Assembly: GCA_013054445.1 (NCBI GenBank)
Contig: JAAMPI010000096.1
Coordinates: forward strand, 1 to 64,000
Origin: Cudoniella acicularis
Taxonomy: Eukaryota > Ascomycota > Leotiomycetes > Helotiales > Helotiaceae
Direction of reading: 5' to 3'
DNA length: 64,000 nt
Shown here: piece after piece, positions 1-13,786 of the stretch
Numbering within the stretch: the stretch's first letter is position 1
Layout of the letters: each line of letters starts with the position of its first letter
Position numbers and translations under genes: made by a program
The notes under the pieces: model-generated
Database searches by the model: none
What the model saw: the letters and a program-made list of their open reading frames with translations, nothing else
What the model was told of the DNA's origin: nothing

Positions 1-406
1 TAAGTTTCCCATAGGATTATTTGCGTTCGACGAATTTGATGATCGAATTCGAGAATACTGATAGGCATCGGCGGCAATGTCGGCAATGAATTTCTGAGTT
101 GCAAGAGCGAGGAGACGAGCAAGACGCTCATCAGTTTGAGGAGGTGGTGGAAGGCCAGCTTTGGTCAAATAGTAGTTGGTAACTGCATCGGGAATCTAGA
201 ACTGTCAGAATAAGAGACTTTGTGACAGCGAGGAAACTCACGATGGGCGCATAGTCATCCATCTTTGAGAGGAACTCTTTGAGAGAGGCATCCTTCCGGG
301 TGGGCAACTTTGGCTCGGGCGCGGGCGCAACAGGATCAACATCCTCACCTTCATGCACGACTGGCACAAGGTCCGTGTTTGGGTCAGGGGATTCTGCGTT
401 CGCCAT
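1..406 (-). CDS. TAF10: TFIID/SAGA subunit TAF10 (3' end outside window)
   Basis: This gene encodes the histone-fold subunit TAF10, shared by the general transcription factor TFIID and the SAGA coactivator and acting in the nucleus. The start codon is at 406-404. Exon 1 (406-242) gives 55 residues with an acidic, Pro-rich N-terminus that leads into [20 protein letters not shown], the hallmark that opens the TAF10 domain. A 46-bp intron (241-196, GTGAGT...CTAG) is followed by exon 2, which encodes [15 protein letters not shown], the [13 protein letters not shown] loop and the [16 protein letters not shown] helix. All three are standard TAF10 sequence. The last in-window codons are a low-complexity Ser/Asn stretch, so the C-terminus runs off the left edge. 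It is transcribed away from PRP43 across a 221-bp shared upstream region. Identification is from motif recognition and is strong. Confidence 0.93.
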
Positions 407-627
407 TTTTTAATAGACGTATTGATGAGATGGAGCAATATCTACCTATAGGTAGGTATGGAGTAGTATCGCATTTGATGTCGACGCGCTTGCTGATTAG
501 GCTTAGCGAGGGGCGCTAACGTTATCTAATTGGAGAAGTCTAAATCATTTTGCCCTGGCAAAAAAAGTTGGGAAACAACTCCGAACTTGCGAAGGCCAGA
601 CAACAACACTTCAAGTCAGCTTCCACA
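407..627. promoter_or_regulatory. Divergent promoter region TAF10/PRP43
   Basis: Only 221 bp separate the start codons of two divergently transcribed housekeeping genes, so both core promoters must lie here. A short direct repeat of TAGGTA-type words sits near 445-460. I see no clear TATA box. Shared regulation of a TFIID/SAGA subunit and a splicing/ribosome helicase is plausible but inferred only from geometry. Confidence 0.6.
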
Positions 628-3071
<2,444 letters not shown>

Positions 3072-6000
3072 AAACCCTGTGTCTTTGGGCGTTTGAATTA
3101 TATCATAGAAGAACAGGCAATTTCCAGTTCTAGAAGGCAGCATTCCATTGATGCATGGGTGGATGACGAATCGGAGAGCCGAGGTCAAATCAATCTTATC
3201 CGTAGGATTGTTTCTCCGATCAGAGTAGAGAATGAAACACTGAAGAGTTACAATTTTGGTAATCATTGACTGTGCATGTTGCATTGTGACACGGCGACTT
3301 TTTTAGACTTGAGGGAAAAAATAGGGGTCTTTTTACTGGTCACTACTACACCGAATAGGAAGAGAGCCGGATAGAAAAATGCTGTGTATCACCAATATTC
3401 TATTCTAAAGGTGTTATATTTCAACGACTTATGGTATTACTTAATTTGTGCCGGTGGAGGTGATCCTCCAACAAGGCAGAGCCGGGGAAAGAACTTTCGA
3501 TTCGAGAGGGGAAATCCTGAGCGGAGCAATACGACAAGTCGGTTGTTGGCTCGTCTCGATCCGTCCTCGTGCTTTTCAACACGAGAATCGGGTAGGATTT
3601 CCTGGGGTAAAAGATAGAGCGAACTCGAAAATGACATCCACGCAAAGAGCTGATTGGTACGGGATGGAGTAAGACAACTTCGATGGCGCTCCATTTTCTC
3701 GGAAGCAATCCGATAGCCCAGGCGCAAGCCGATCGGAGAGACCGCCGCGCCTTTTGGCTTTGGGTTGATCGAAAGCGTTTGCGCATTTCCCGTCGCTGAT
3801 TCGTGGTGGCCGTTGGGAGTACGGCGCTCCACGCGCTTCTTTCTATATCTCCTCCACCTTGTGCGCTTAGAATCGTCAAGTCGCAAAACGCACTTGAAAA
3901 CTATTAAATAGCCACGAAAGAAAAGTGCCAGCCACTGGAAAATCAAGATAAGACGGTGGGCTGGATTAGGTGTAATTTTATTTCTCTCTCACAACGTGTT
4001 GTAGTAGCAAAGATGTTTGAAGCGATTTCCGCAATTCTGGGTTCGAAACGGAGGGCCACAGGAAGCCAAGCATTTTCTCAGCTGTCCAATGTTGTTTGTA
4101 GTGTTAGGCTTACAGCGTCGCCGACGTTGTGTTGTGCAACCTACCTATATCAATGTCACGCCACAGCTTGAAGCTGCGTTACCCCACACCACATGCTGTG
4201 CCCACTGCCCACTGCCCACAAGAAAGAGCTGACCTAGCCCTAGGAAATCGCTCCTGATTTTGCAGTGCTACTCCAAATACTATATGCTGGCATAACGCTG
4301 CCTCCGAGTACCCGGCCGAAGACTGCCCGGGCTGCTGTGTAACTGGTTTTTCTGCGGTGCTACTGTACCCCAATCCTGCCACATACCTAGGTACTCCACA
4401 CTGTATCACTATCTTTAAGCGCGGCGGAAAGTCAATAGGCGATTCTGCATGATGTTGCGGCTCTGGGCCTCTCACAGGGCTCTTCCAGAAGAGAAAAAGC
4501 AAGTCTTTGGCGAGATGGCTTGCCTGTTGTACATCCACACACTTCACTTGTCCCGAACCATGGCGGCCACTGCCGCTTCACGCCTCCAACTTTTGCCGTG
4601 GTGGGAACGCCTTTGCCTTTGCGCTAACCAGTCATGACAGCGGCAGGGCAGGGCCGGGCAACGGCAGCATCTGCCAAGTGTGCCAACCTCGAACCGTGAA
4701 CCGTCAAGAGGAGAGGGGCTGCAATCGAGTGAAATGACTTCCAAATCCTGCATGAGATAGCACTGCTGGTGCTGGTGCTGGCGCTGGCTGCGGCACAGGT
4801 CTCCTCGAGTTTGAATTCGAATTCCCGCACGCAACATTCTCGAGTTTCGACTCGCCACCCGTCAAGAATCCATCGCGGTCACGGCTCGCTCCTGGAGTTC
4901 TGATTTTGAACCTCGATAAGCCAAGGCTCAAGTGCTGCCGGCAGCGCGACGGGTGAAGAATGCCAATCTGCAATGCTAGCAAGTTGCGCACTGACTCGTT
5001 CAACAACACGTGGAATCGGGCCAGGGGCCCACGGTGCCAGGCAGAATCAGCCTTCTCGGTCCTGGCGCGCCCTTGACGTTTTCCGACGAAGGAGGTGTGG
5101 GGGGAGGTCTCAGCACGGCCAGGGCTAGCAGGGTGACGGTGGCAGATTGGCAGCTGCTGAACAGCTCTGGAAGCTTTGCTGCAGGTAATCGAGAGCTCTG
5201 CCCTTCTGAATGTCCAAGCACCATCGACGATCGTTGATGGCCACAGCGTGGAAGCTTCGGAGCGTCCTAAGGCACGCGCATTCGAGTTTTGTCACCTGTG
5301 CGCCGCTGTCGGTAGCGATTGTCAAAGACTGAAGACTACAGCGCCGATGGCTCGCGTGTCGCAGCGTGGGGACTACAGGATACAGGATTCATTCTGATTG
5401 TGGATACTCCGTATAGTGCAGTTAAATTTACTGTAGTAGAATACCCCCCATGCTCGCTGCCAAAAAGGAGTACCTACACAGGTAGCAAGTCTGCTGCAGC
5501 AGCAGTATCGGCCGGTTCAATCCGCCCTGCGACTTCGTACCGGAGTCCATTGAGCTTGAACCACCGGGGTGCGCTTGCAAGACGGCTCATCCTGGTAGTT
5601 CCCCCCGTTGACCTCAGAAAATAGACCCTTGGACCCTTGGACCCTTTGCCATGTTTGATTACTTTGATAAGGTCCCGAGGTCCTCCGTCCTCCGTGGTTC
5701 CGCAGATATTTCTTCTAGATTTCGCACCAGCTCAGGTTACTCTGGCTGCCGTCATGCAAACGCAAACGCAAAACGCACTTCAGCCTGCAGCATCGCCGTG
5801 GCGACCCCCAAAGCCGAACCGTCCACCATTGAGGGCCTTAGAGAATCTGCCACCCCCAAGTCAAGCCTTCCCAGGAGCCCTAAGCGAAATGCAACCCCTC
5901 TCGGATGTTTTTTAGCTGAGGGTAAGAGATGGGCTGTCCTGCTCCATGAGCCAGGATGCTTCAGAGCTAGGGACAGCTAACAGGGGCGAAATTGTCTGGG

Positions 6001-6216
6001 ATATCTTACGGAGGTATATATCCTGACGTTCGATCTCTTTCCTTTTTCTTGAGTTCTAACGGCTGTGATCACTCAAACACTACTCCGGAAGTCCTCAGCT
6101 CTTTACCACTGTTAAAAACTATTTGCCAACCCCTCGAGCTACTCCCTATCCCGTCTTTTCCACGCACCAGACGCGTGGGATCCAAACGCTTTACTGCCAG
6201 CGGGTAGTAGTCCAAG
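3072..6216. other. Long intergenic region, no gene recognised
   Basis: About 3.1 kb follow PRP43. Both strands carry several overlapping ORFs of 60-170 codons (the largest on the minus strand at 3437-3946), but none has a recognisable domain, balanced composition or paired splice signals. The stretch is GC-moderate with G/C-rich palindromic words and a GGTGCTGGTGCTGGCGCTGG run near 4765. Nothing here resembles tRNA or rRNA. Confidence 0.5.
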
Positions 6217-6677
6217 ATGAGCGGTTCCGGAGGTTATTACAAGTACCGCTGCAAGTACTTTTTCACACACAATTGCCCGCATTGGGTCTGGGTTCACAAC
6301 GCGCCGTGCGCCCATTGTCTAGTATGTGAATTTCATCGTCTTGGCTGAGCAATGCTGATGTATTTTAGGCAGATGGTCGTGATTCAGATGTGGCTATAAT
6401 GCCCGCTCAATTTCGCCTCTCACGAGAAATATATGTGCCACAACTTGAGAACGGCGCTCTCCAATATATCATGATGGAGATCATTGCCACCAGCGATGCC
6501 GATAGTGGATGGGCCGTAAAGGATCAGCCCAGTCAGGTTTTCCCTACGGCCACAGGACCGTCGGTCGTCAGCTCGGCGGCCGTAGATGGGCTTGATAGCC
6601 AGAAGTATAGCAAGACCGGCTTTGGATTGCATGGAGATGGTATCGGTTGGGCAGTTCGGAGCTCCAATTTCGAATAG
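6217..6677 (+). CDS. Small Cys-containing lineage-specific protein
   Basis: This two-exon gene encodes 137 residues. Exon 1 (6217-6321) encodes MSGSGGYYKYRCKYFFTHNC and continues to an APCAHC pair. Intron 6322-6368 has a GTATGT donor, a TGCTGATG branch and a TTTTAG acceptor. Exon 2 (6369-6677) continues ADGRDSD in frame. The N-terminal 35 residues hold four cysteines (C12, C20, C31, C34; spacing CX7CX10CX2C) rich in Tyr/Trp/His, which could bind a metal. The rest is hydrophilic, with a LQYIMMEIIAT segment. I recall the YYKYRCKYF start from uncharacterised ascomycete proteins but know no function. There is no signal peptide or membrane segment. The exact intron phase and the one-exon N-terminal module support a real gene. 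Confidence 0.75.
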
Positions 6678-9600
6678 TGGTTTCCATATTTGCGGGCTTA
6701 GGAAGACTTCAATTCGAAAAACCAGGGTCCCAATGGGAGGAAACTATCGAAACTGGTATGCCAGAGATATTCTTGGCTGAGCTTCAAGCGGACGGTGCTA
6801 CCTGATCGAGTACTATTTGGGGACCTGACTGACCTAGTCTACCGGTTCCATATCCGCTCACTGCCTAATGAATCATTTTATTAATAACGGTCTTTTGGGG
6901 AAAGGGTTGCAATGTATGCACAGCACAGGGTTTGATTTGCTGGTTAGGAAGCGAAAATTTGGTTGTGGGTGTAGCGAAATACCCCGAAGTTGCATATTTT
7001 GGAATTTATTTACGATCGCAAGGTAGCACAGACAGCCGGAATAAAACAAACTTCACTTCTTACGGGCAAAGATTCCTCGGAATGCCACTGAGCTCCATTG
7101 CAGAGGATCGGACAGACTGCTGCCCGGTAGAATTACTGCTCAAAAAAAAAGACCTTCATCCTGACTGAGCACAATATTAGGCTACTAAACCTGTTTCTGA
7201 TTGGCAAACAGCAACAGGTCAGAGACTAAACAGTGTGAGAAAATGCACAGCGGCCGAAATATCGGAAGCAGTAACCCATTCGGATTCAGGAATGTACTAA
7301 GGAATCATATGCAATACTGCGAGGCTTGGATTATGGATAGGCACACTGGAACCTCTTACACTATGCTCCGTACCTCAACACGGCCTTTCGGATTTCTTGT
7401 CAAAGGTGCGCTGCAGGTAACGCAAACCTTCTCTGGCAAGCATTTGCTTGCTGCAGACCACTGAGGAAAAATGGCCTTTCACCGTGAATCGCGCCAATGG
7501 CCTGAGCATGCCTGGGTCGCTCTGAATGATGATAGAGTGACGACAAGGGTGCCAGTGCCCTCCAAGGCTTGAGATGCATTGGTGGGGAGTGCGAACGTGG
7601 ATTAAGATTGGTAAACTCCATCTCGTTGAACCTGTAGAATCCGCAGGACTTTCGCCATGCATCGGCCATTTTCGTGCGTCTGAGTTGTACAAGTACATGT
7701 ACAGACGGCGAGATGTGACAGAAAATTCTTCCCACAGTTGAGGAATCGTCATGTTAATGCAAAGCCCCAAAGGAGCCAGTGTCAGAAACGAAGCAAGAAA
7801 ACTTGAATCATCACACGACTGGCGACGCAAGAAAGTACGGTAGGCAATCAGGTACTCTGTACTTTACCTCCACCAACGTACATGACCATGGACCATGGTG
7901 CCGTTGTCGACCCATCCCATCTGGTGCATCGTCGGAGTTATTACTCAGCACGGCCAGATGCAGGGGCTTTGTGGCTCCGTGACCTTTACCAAACTCCGTT
8001 TATGCCAAGCATCACGTGTTCCGTAAAGCGTTTTCGCTCCCATTCCTTCCGCACGGCGTGCTGGTTGCCCCCACTCACGACGACAATCTAAGTCCGGCGG
8101 CGTTTTGCTCCTGCTCGGCTATGCGTGAAACGCCAAAATAGACCACACATGACGACGGTGAATCTTTCAGAGTGGACTCTAAGGCCCTTTGGTACGGCTC
8201 CGCGGATGCATATGTCGCGATGACCTCTCCTAGCTAGGCGTTCCATCCTCTCTTACCCTTCACCGGCAGCACGACCCCGATGAAAATACGGTGAAGCTGA
8301 AGCAAATTCATGGGCTAAGCCCACTCCACAAACCAATGTCCCAATCGAGCTCCAAGCAGATCATCGTCTTGCAGTGCGTTGGCAATAGATGTGGAATCAA
8401 TGAGGCAGAGGCACTCTCTCCTGCCGCTGCTACTAGCCGTCTCAGGGGAGTCAGATTGATTCGAATGTCAAGTTACGAGGTATGTCAGTAGAGGGTGAAA
8501 GGAGACATTCTCACACGAAATTCCAATAAAAATAATACTTGAAGAAAGTGACTTGTGGACACAAGAGACACTCACGCGAGGAGAGAGACTAATGTGGGAG
8601 GCATCCATCCCTCACACGAGGACAAACACTCATACGAGAGACACTCACACGAAGAGAGAGGCTGTTATAAGAGGTATTCACCCGAGGAGAGAGACTCACA
8701 CGAGGATAGACACTCATATGAAAGACACTTACACGAGGACAGGCACTGATACGAAAGACTCTCACACGAGGAGAAGTATTCACATAGAGAGTTTACTAAC
8801 ACCTGGAAACGTATTCACGTAGGAAAGCTTTTCACACATAAACTTCCACGAGATAAAGAATTGAATGAAGGAAACCCCACTCTCGCGAAAGGATTATCCA
8901 CACAAAAGAGACTCCATGTTTTACACAGAAGAAATGTTCACAATCTACAATTACTTGAGAGGTGTGTAGTCTCAATCCTTTGAGTCTTACTTTGAAACCT
9001 CAAGAGAATGAGCCACTGCCACTTCATTCGTGCAGAATGCTTTCATCCATCATTAGACAGCAAACGGGTTTGTCAAAGCTCCGGCTTTGCATTCTCAGTT
9101 CTGGGTTAGTATATCTCAAGTTGTATCCCGCGAAGAAGCGATAGCTTGCTAGAAGCCTCTAGATTCAAGAAGTCCCTTTCTTCGTTCTGCACCACTTCAT
9201 GACTGGCCTGGCGCATATTCCAGCGGTCTTTGTAACGCTCATTGTAGCAAGTATCTTTGCTTTGTATGCAGCCGCGAAGCTGCATTGTGCTCTGCCTTCA
9301 ATCTGCGTGGGGCTCTTTGATCTACTTGACAAGCACTACTGGCCTCTTCCTATGGTTGTTTTTATTCCCTTGGAGCCGCGGTTTCGGGCAAGTTCTTCTG
9401 TTGAATGTTGGTGTAGGATAGATAGTGCGAGAAGCCGTGTACTTGGTAACAAAAGATGGAGGGGCATTGGGCGAGAGAGAGAAAGAGAGCAAGACTACTT
9501 AAAGCTTGAATGGCTCCTTCCGAGTGAGGCAGCTGCAGTTTGCGATACCGGTGCTAGTGAGCTACCCAGGTGTCTAGGCAAGTGCGGTGGTGAATCGTCG

Positions 9601-10350
9601 TTACCGCGATTGTTTACCTAGGCGATGCGCTTTCGCCCCTGCCGGCTCGACTTCGTGATCCTCCGTTTGGAGAGCCCATGTCCTCAGCTTTCCTTCTCCG
9701 ATCTCCCACTTTGCAACTCTCGCCCATCCACCCACAATTCTACAATCCCGCATTTCTTTCATTTGCTTCTGCTTCTCTTCGTCCACGAGGAAAGCCCTTC
9801 CCTCGCTTTGACCCCGAATCGGTCGGGCTCCTCGTCTGCTTGTTGGTAAGTACATCCTCGTCTGCTCCTTGCACGCGTCTCGTAGCGTTCAAATTTCCCA
9901 GCCTTCGCCGTACAAGTCTAAAGTCTCAAGATCAACAACCTAATTCTCGACTTGAATTGACTCCCTAGCTACCACGGTCCTTGTCTCCACCACATCCCCT
10001 GCTATCGGCTTTCTATGTTGCGTACCCCAATGATCTTTATCCCTTCGCGAGACGCGTCAAAGCAGAGAAGCTAATTCCTACAAGGCCCTTGTGCAGATTT
10101 CCGATCCATCGCCAGCCAACACGTCCTGCCATTTGGCTCTGTATCAAGTCTCGAGCTTCTCTTGCACCAAAGCTTTCAGAGTCTTTCCGCCAAATTCCTT
10201 GACAACTTGGGGGATTTTCAACGTGGATTGATTCATCGATCCCTTCGACTTTTATCCTTGGTTGGAAAACGGGGTGATAAGAAGGAGAGACAGTCTAAAT
10301 CCCAGGCAGAAGATTGATGCTCTGGGTAAGCAGGCGCCCAGATCGTCACG
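6678..10350. other. Long intergenic region with satellite tract and 5' leader
   Basis: This stretch of 3.7 kb has no supported gene. ORFs on the minus strand at 7375-7830 and on the plus strand at 9199-9621 (140 codons, hydrophobic start) lack recognisable features and intron signals. A degenerate short-unit repeat occupies about 8553-8850. The part from about 9650 to 10350 is pyrimidine-rich on the plus strand (many CTT/TCC runs), as expected for a long fungal 5' leader/promoter of the gene that starts at 10351. Confidence 0.5.
8553..8850. repeat. Degenerate minisatellite, 15-20 bp CACACGAGGAGA-type units
   Basis: Roughly 15 imperfect tandem copies follow the consensus GACACTCACACGAGGAGAG, with length variants (for example GACACTCATACGAGAG and GACACTTACACGAGGACAG). 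All three frames translate to THTRxxT or SHE/RH-type repeats, so the open frames here are a by-product of the repeat. Copies decay progressively after about 8800. Confidence 0.8.
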
Positions 10351-13300
10351 ATGTCTTCTCCAACCACAGGTTCCGAGGCTTGTCGCTACTCGATTGAAGA
10401 GCTTCTATGCCTGAGAATCTCACTCCCATTGGTCAAATGTGTCGTCGACAAATTGAACAAGCACGTAGATATTGGTATGTATCAAATTCACTTTGGATTG
10501 GTTACCGCTTTCGACTAATGGCATGGGATTTCAGCTGGGATTGTCAGAATACCTGAAGAGGCTTTGAAAAATCCCGAGACTTTTTCTTGCAAGTCTAACA
10601 GTCTCGCCGACATCACCAACAAACGTAACAATCGCCTCCTAGCTAGGAAGCAACATTCCGAACTGTCTGAAGGCGAGGACCAGCTCGGCACTGCCCCTAA
10701 CACGATCCGTCATCCACAACCTATTCACTGGAATCTCCGGCGTAGGGATAGCTCTGACAGCTCCAGTCAACCCCATTCGGCACCAACTAGTTCAGTCGCG
10801 CAGCAATCAGAGAACTTTCAGAGATTCTACAGGGCCGTTGTTTCTCCGACTCATGTGCGAGTTACTGCTGGTGGTCGAATTGTCCCAAATACTCGAGTCA
10901 CAGCACCGCCCGCATTCGAATGGAACGCTGAAAAACACATTTTTGAGTCAAAAAAATCCGTGCCCGATTCCGAGTTGAACGGACACCAAACGGCCAATTG
11001 GCTGCATAGCACTCCAGCTCCACCAGGATTCCCACCACTCTTTCCAGCGCCCTTTGTCCCCCCTTACAACTTCAACCAGCAAGGCAACTCGCTGTCTCTA
11101 GCTGCCATGCCCTCTTCACAAGGTAACAATTTCCATGGAAGCGATCAAAATGCTGCGGAGCGTGTCCCGACCATGAAAGCAAATAGCGATGCAACAGCCG
11201 CAGCGTCACAACAACCAGGAGGACTGCCACAGCCTATCAAGATATCACCTCCGGCTCAATTTGACCAGACGAAGCCATTTATATACAACGGCCAGCTTGT
11301 GTATCCAGTCCCGCCTCCCAATGCTCTTCCGATTTCTATTACGATGCTTGGAAATCCCAACTTCGTCCCTCCAGCTCCTGCGGGTGCGACCAGCGGCTTC
11401 GGCCCACAACCTCATTTTCCAATCCCCTTGGCAAATTTGGGAAACCCTTTGATGTTTCCGCCAGGGCAACAGCCTCCAATGGTCATCCCTCACGCCATTC
11501 CGACGCCTGAAAATGTTCCAGCATGATCCCCCTTGGTCCAGCGCTAATGCCACCAATGGCTCCGCTATCTGAGATTACAAAATGTCAGATCCAGGGGCTG
11601 CGCAACCACCTTCAATACATTGACAACCAAATGGCAAACAGCGGACATCACCCCAACGAGGCTTTCATGAATGCCCAGCGCAATGCCGTTCAGGCTCAGA
11701 TTGGTAATATGGAGTTGATGTTGCAGACTCAGCTAGCTCAGGAGAATGTCACAAATACCGGAAGACAAGGGGAGGAGAGTAAACCTGCAGCTCGGAATTC
11801 ATCTGGACTTGTGATACAAGAAAAGAAGGTCGTTCTCGCTTCTGGTAGCAAAGTTTCTGCTGCTTTGTCCAAGCAAATCTCGACGACATCAACAGAGGCT
11901 GTTGTGGACGAGCAAACAGTCAAGCCTGATAAGACCCAGGGCAAACAAAAGACAAACGATACTAGAGCAACTAGTCGACTAGAACCAACGAATAAGTCCA
12001 GATTGACAGCTGCAGCTGCAATGGCACCCCCATTTCAACCAAGGGCTCAAACTACTACTATACAACCATCCCAAGCTCAGCCTTCAATGGAATTGGTAAG
12101 TGTCATTTCCAACTCTCCGGTTGAAGATGTAGGCTTCGAAACCCAGGCCCAGATCGAGAATCGGCTGCTTTCCAAAGCTTCCACCAACTGGAGCCAGAAG
12201 CCTGGTGTTGGAGGAGCACCTGCTAGCCTTCCGAGGACCCATAGCATGCAAGAACCCCCTCATCGTAAGCCGCAGCCAGTTTCTTTGCCGCGATCTAGCA
12301 CATTTCATGGACAGACGGATTTTATTCCCACCGGCATGGCGCCTATAATCTCAGCCCAGCCAGTCCCCTATCTCGTTGGTGTTCTACCTCAAGGTATTCG
12401 AAACACTGAGGCGAAAGCGACGGACCTGGTTTACCCCCGCCCACTTACCGATGAAGAAATCCGCGCACGACACCTTTATTGGGGTAATGCACCTCGATCA
12501 GTGCAGAAGGGTCTCCCAAAATTTGATGGCAAGGATTTTTACCCACCTTCTCCTGTGAAAGAATTCGTGCGGATAGCCACGAGTAGCGGAAATGTTAGCG
12601 CCAACGGCGATTTTGTTTCTACGAATGCTCCATTGCCTGACTTTGAAAAGCTCTTTACTGAGCCTGGAGTGCCTGGTTACAAGACGCCATCGCCTGCTCG
12701 GCTTTCGGCGAGTCATCTAAGTTTGGTCTCGATTCCTGCACAACAGTATATTAACGGACCCAGCCTCAGTATTCAAGAAGTTGCTGAGTATCATTCGTGG
12801 CCCACTCAGAGCCCTCGCCGAGAGGAGCATGACCAACATCCAGTGACACCACCACGCTTGGGTGAGACCACAAATATCTCTGATTCTGACGATTTCTCTC
12901 ACCTCTTCCTCGAACGTGGAGTGCCCGGTTATAAATCGCCATCTCCACCTCATCCAACACTCAGCCAACTGAGGACAGGATTCGAAAGTGCACAAACCGA
13001 AATGCCAGTCACCCCAAAAAATTCCGAGACTTTCGAAGACGCTGAGGTAGACAATGATGATACACAAACTGTGGATTCTTGGGGTTTGCCAGCAACCGAA
13101 GCTCGATGGAATCCAGAAAAGGGATGTGCTGCAAGTACAAGTGAAGACGCCAGAATCGACGAGCAGAGTAACGATTCGACAATTGAAATCCATCTATCCC
13201 CACGAGACAGAGACACGTCGCCCAAGCCCGACCTTGATGGGAGCTTCGCTGAGCGTGTAGCTAGTTTTAGCAAGTATGATATGCACCTTACCCTACTGTA

Positions 13301-13786
13301 TAAATGTAACTGACAATTCATTTTAGCGTTGAGCAACAAACATTATTCTTGCAAAATATGCTGAAAAACACTGCTCAGACAAACAGAGCTATGACCGGCT
13401 CAGTCTTGTCTGGGGCAGTCTCATCTGCTACAGCTACAGGCTACCTTCCACAATACCGAGGAACGGCAGTCGCTTCACTTGCTCCTACTATCTTGAACGT
13501 TTCTGTGGTTGACCGCGATACTGAGCGTCCAGCCACGAAACCAGACTTCACGCCGGAGAATATGAATGCGGGGGCACCTCTGATTTCTGCTAATTTCTTG
13601 CCCGAAAACCGCCCATTCAATCTTGAGCGACCTTCACGTTCCACTCATCCATCACCAGATAGCTTAGGTGCCGAAGGATACATGCGCTTTCTAACCCAAA
13701 AGGCGGACGAAGACAAGAAGACTGTCGAGCAAGGATGGAATGCCAGCACTACAGGAACGGGGTCTTTCCCAGGCTCCAACTGGTGA
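10351..13786 (+). CDS. Large disordered protein with eIF4E-binding motif (one frameshift)
   Basis: The protein is about 1,100 residues, mostly Pro/Gln/Ser/Asn-rich and probably disordered. Exon 1 (10351-10474) encodes MSSPTTGSEACRYSIEELL; Y13-SIEE-L18-L19 fits the eIF4E-binding consensus YxxxxL-phi. Intron 10475-10534 (GTATGT, GACTAATG, TTTCAG) joins to exon 2 (10535-13273), and intron 13274-13326 (GTATGA, TAACTGAC, TTTTAG) joins to exon 3 (13327-13786). Exon 2 changes frame near 11511-11526. Adding one base there makes both flanking intron phases agree, so the two halves are one gene. A short motif recurs around 12650 and 12910: a Phe-Leu pair followed by GVPGYK-T/S-PSP. A region near 11600 (LRNHLQYIDNQMA) may be helical. 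By analogy with 4E-BP/4E-T/Eap1 proteins it may repress cap-dependent translation or act in mRNP granules. That role is inferred from a seven-residue motif only. Confidence 0.75.

Noticed and set aside
3421..3946. Overlapping minus-strand ORFs of 152 and 169 codons
   Set aside because: Arg/Ser-rich random-looking composition, two equally long frames, no domain and no splice signals.
7375..7830. Minus-strand ORF of 151 codons
   Set aside because: A second minus frame of 111 codons overlaps it with equally plausible composition; no homolog or motif recognised.
9199..9621. Plus ORF of 140 codons with hydrophobic N-terminus
   Set aside because: Hydrophobic start could mimic a signal peptide, but the remainder is low-complexity REREREQD-type and lies in a leader-like region.
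11523..11526. ATGA overlap as translational coupling or dicistron
   Set aside because: Fungal nuclear mRNAs do not normally use coupling, and intron-phase arithmetic supports one missing base.
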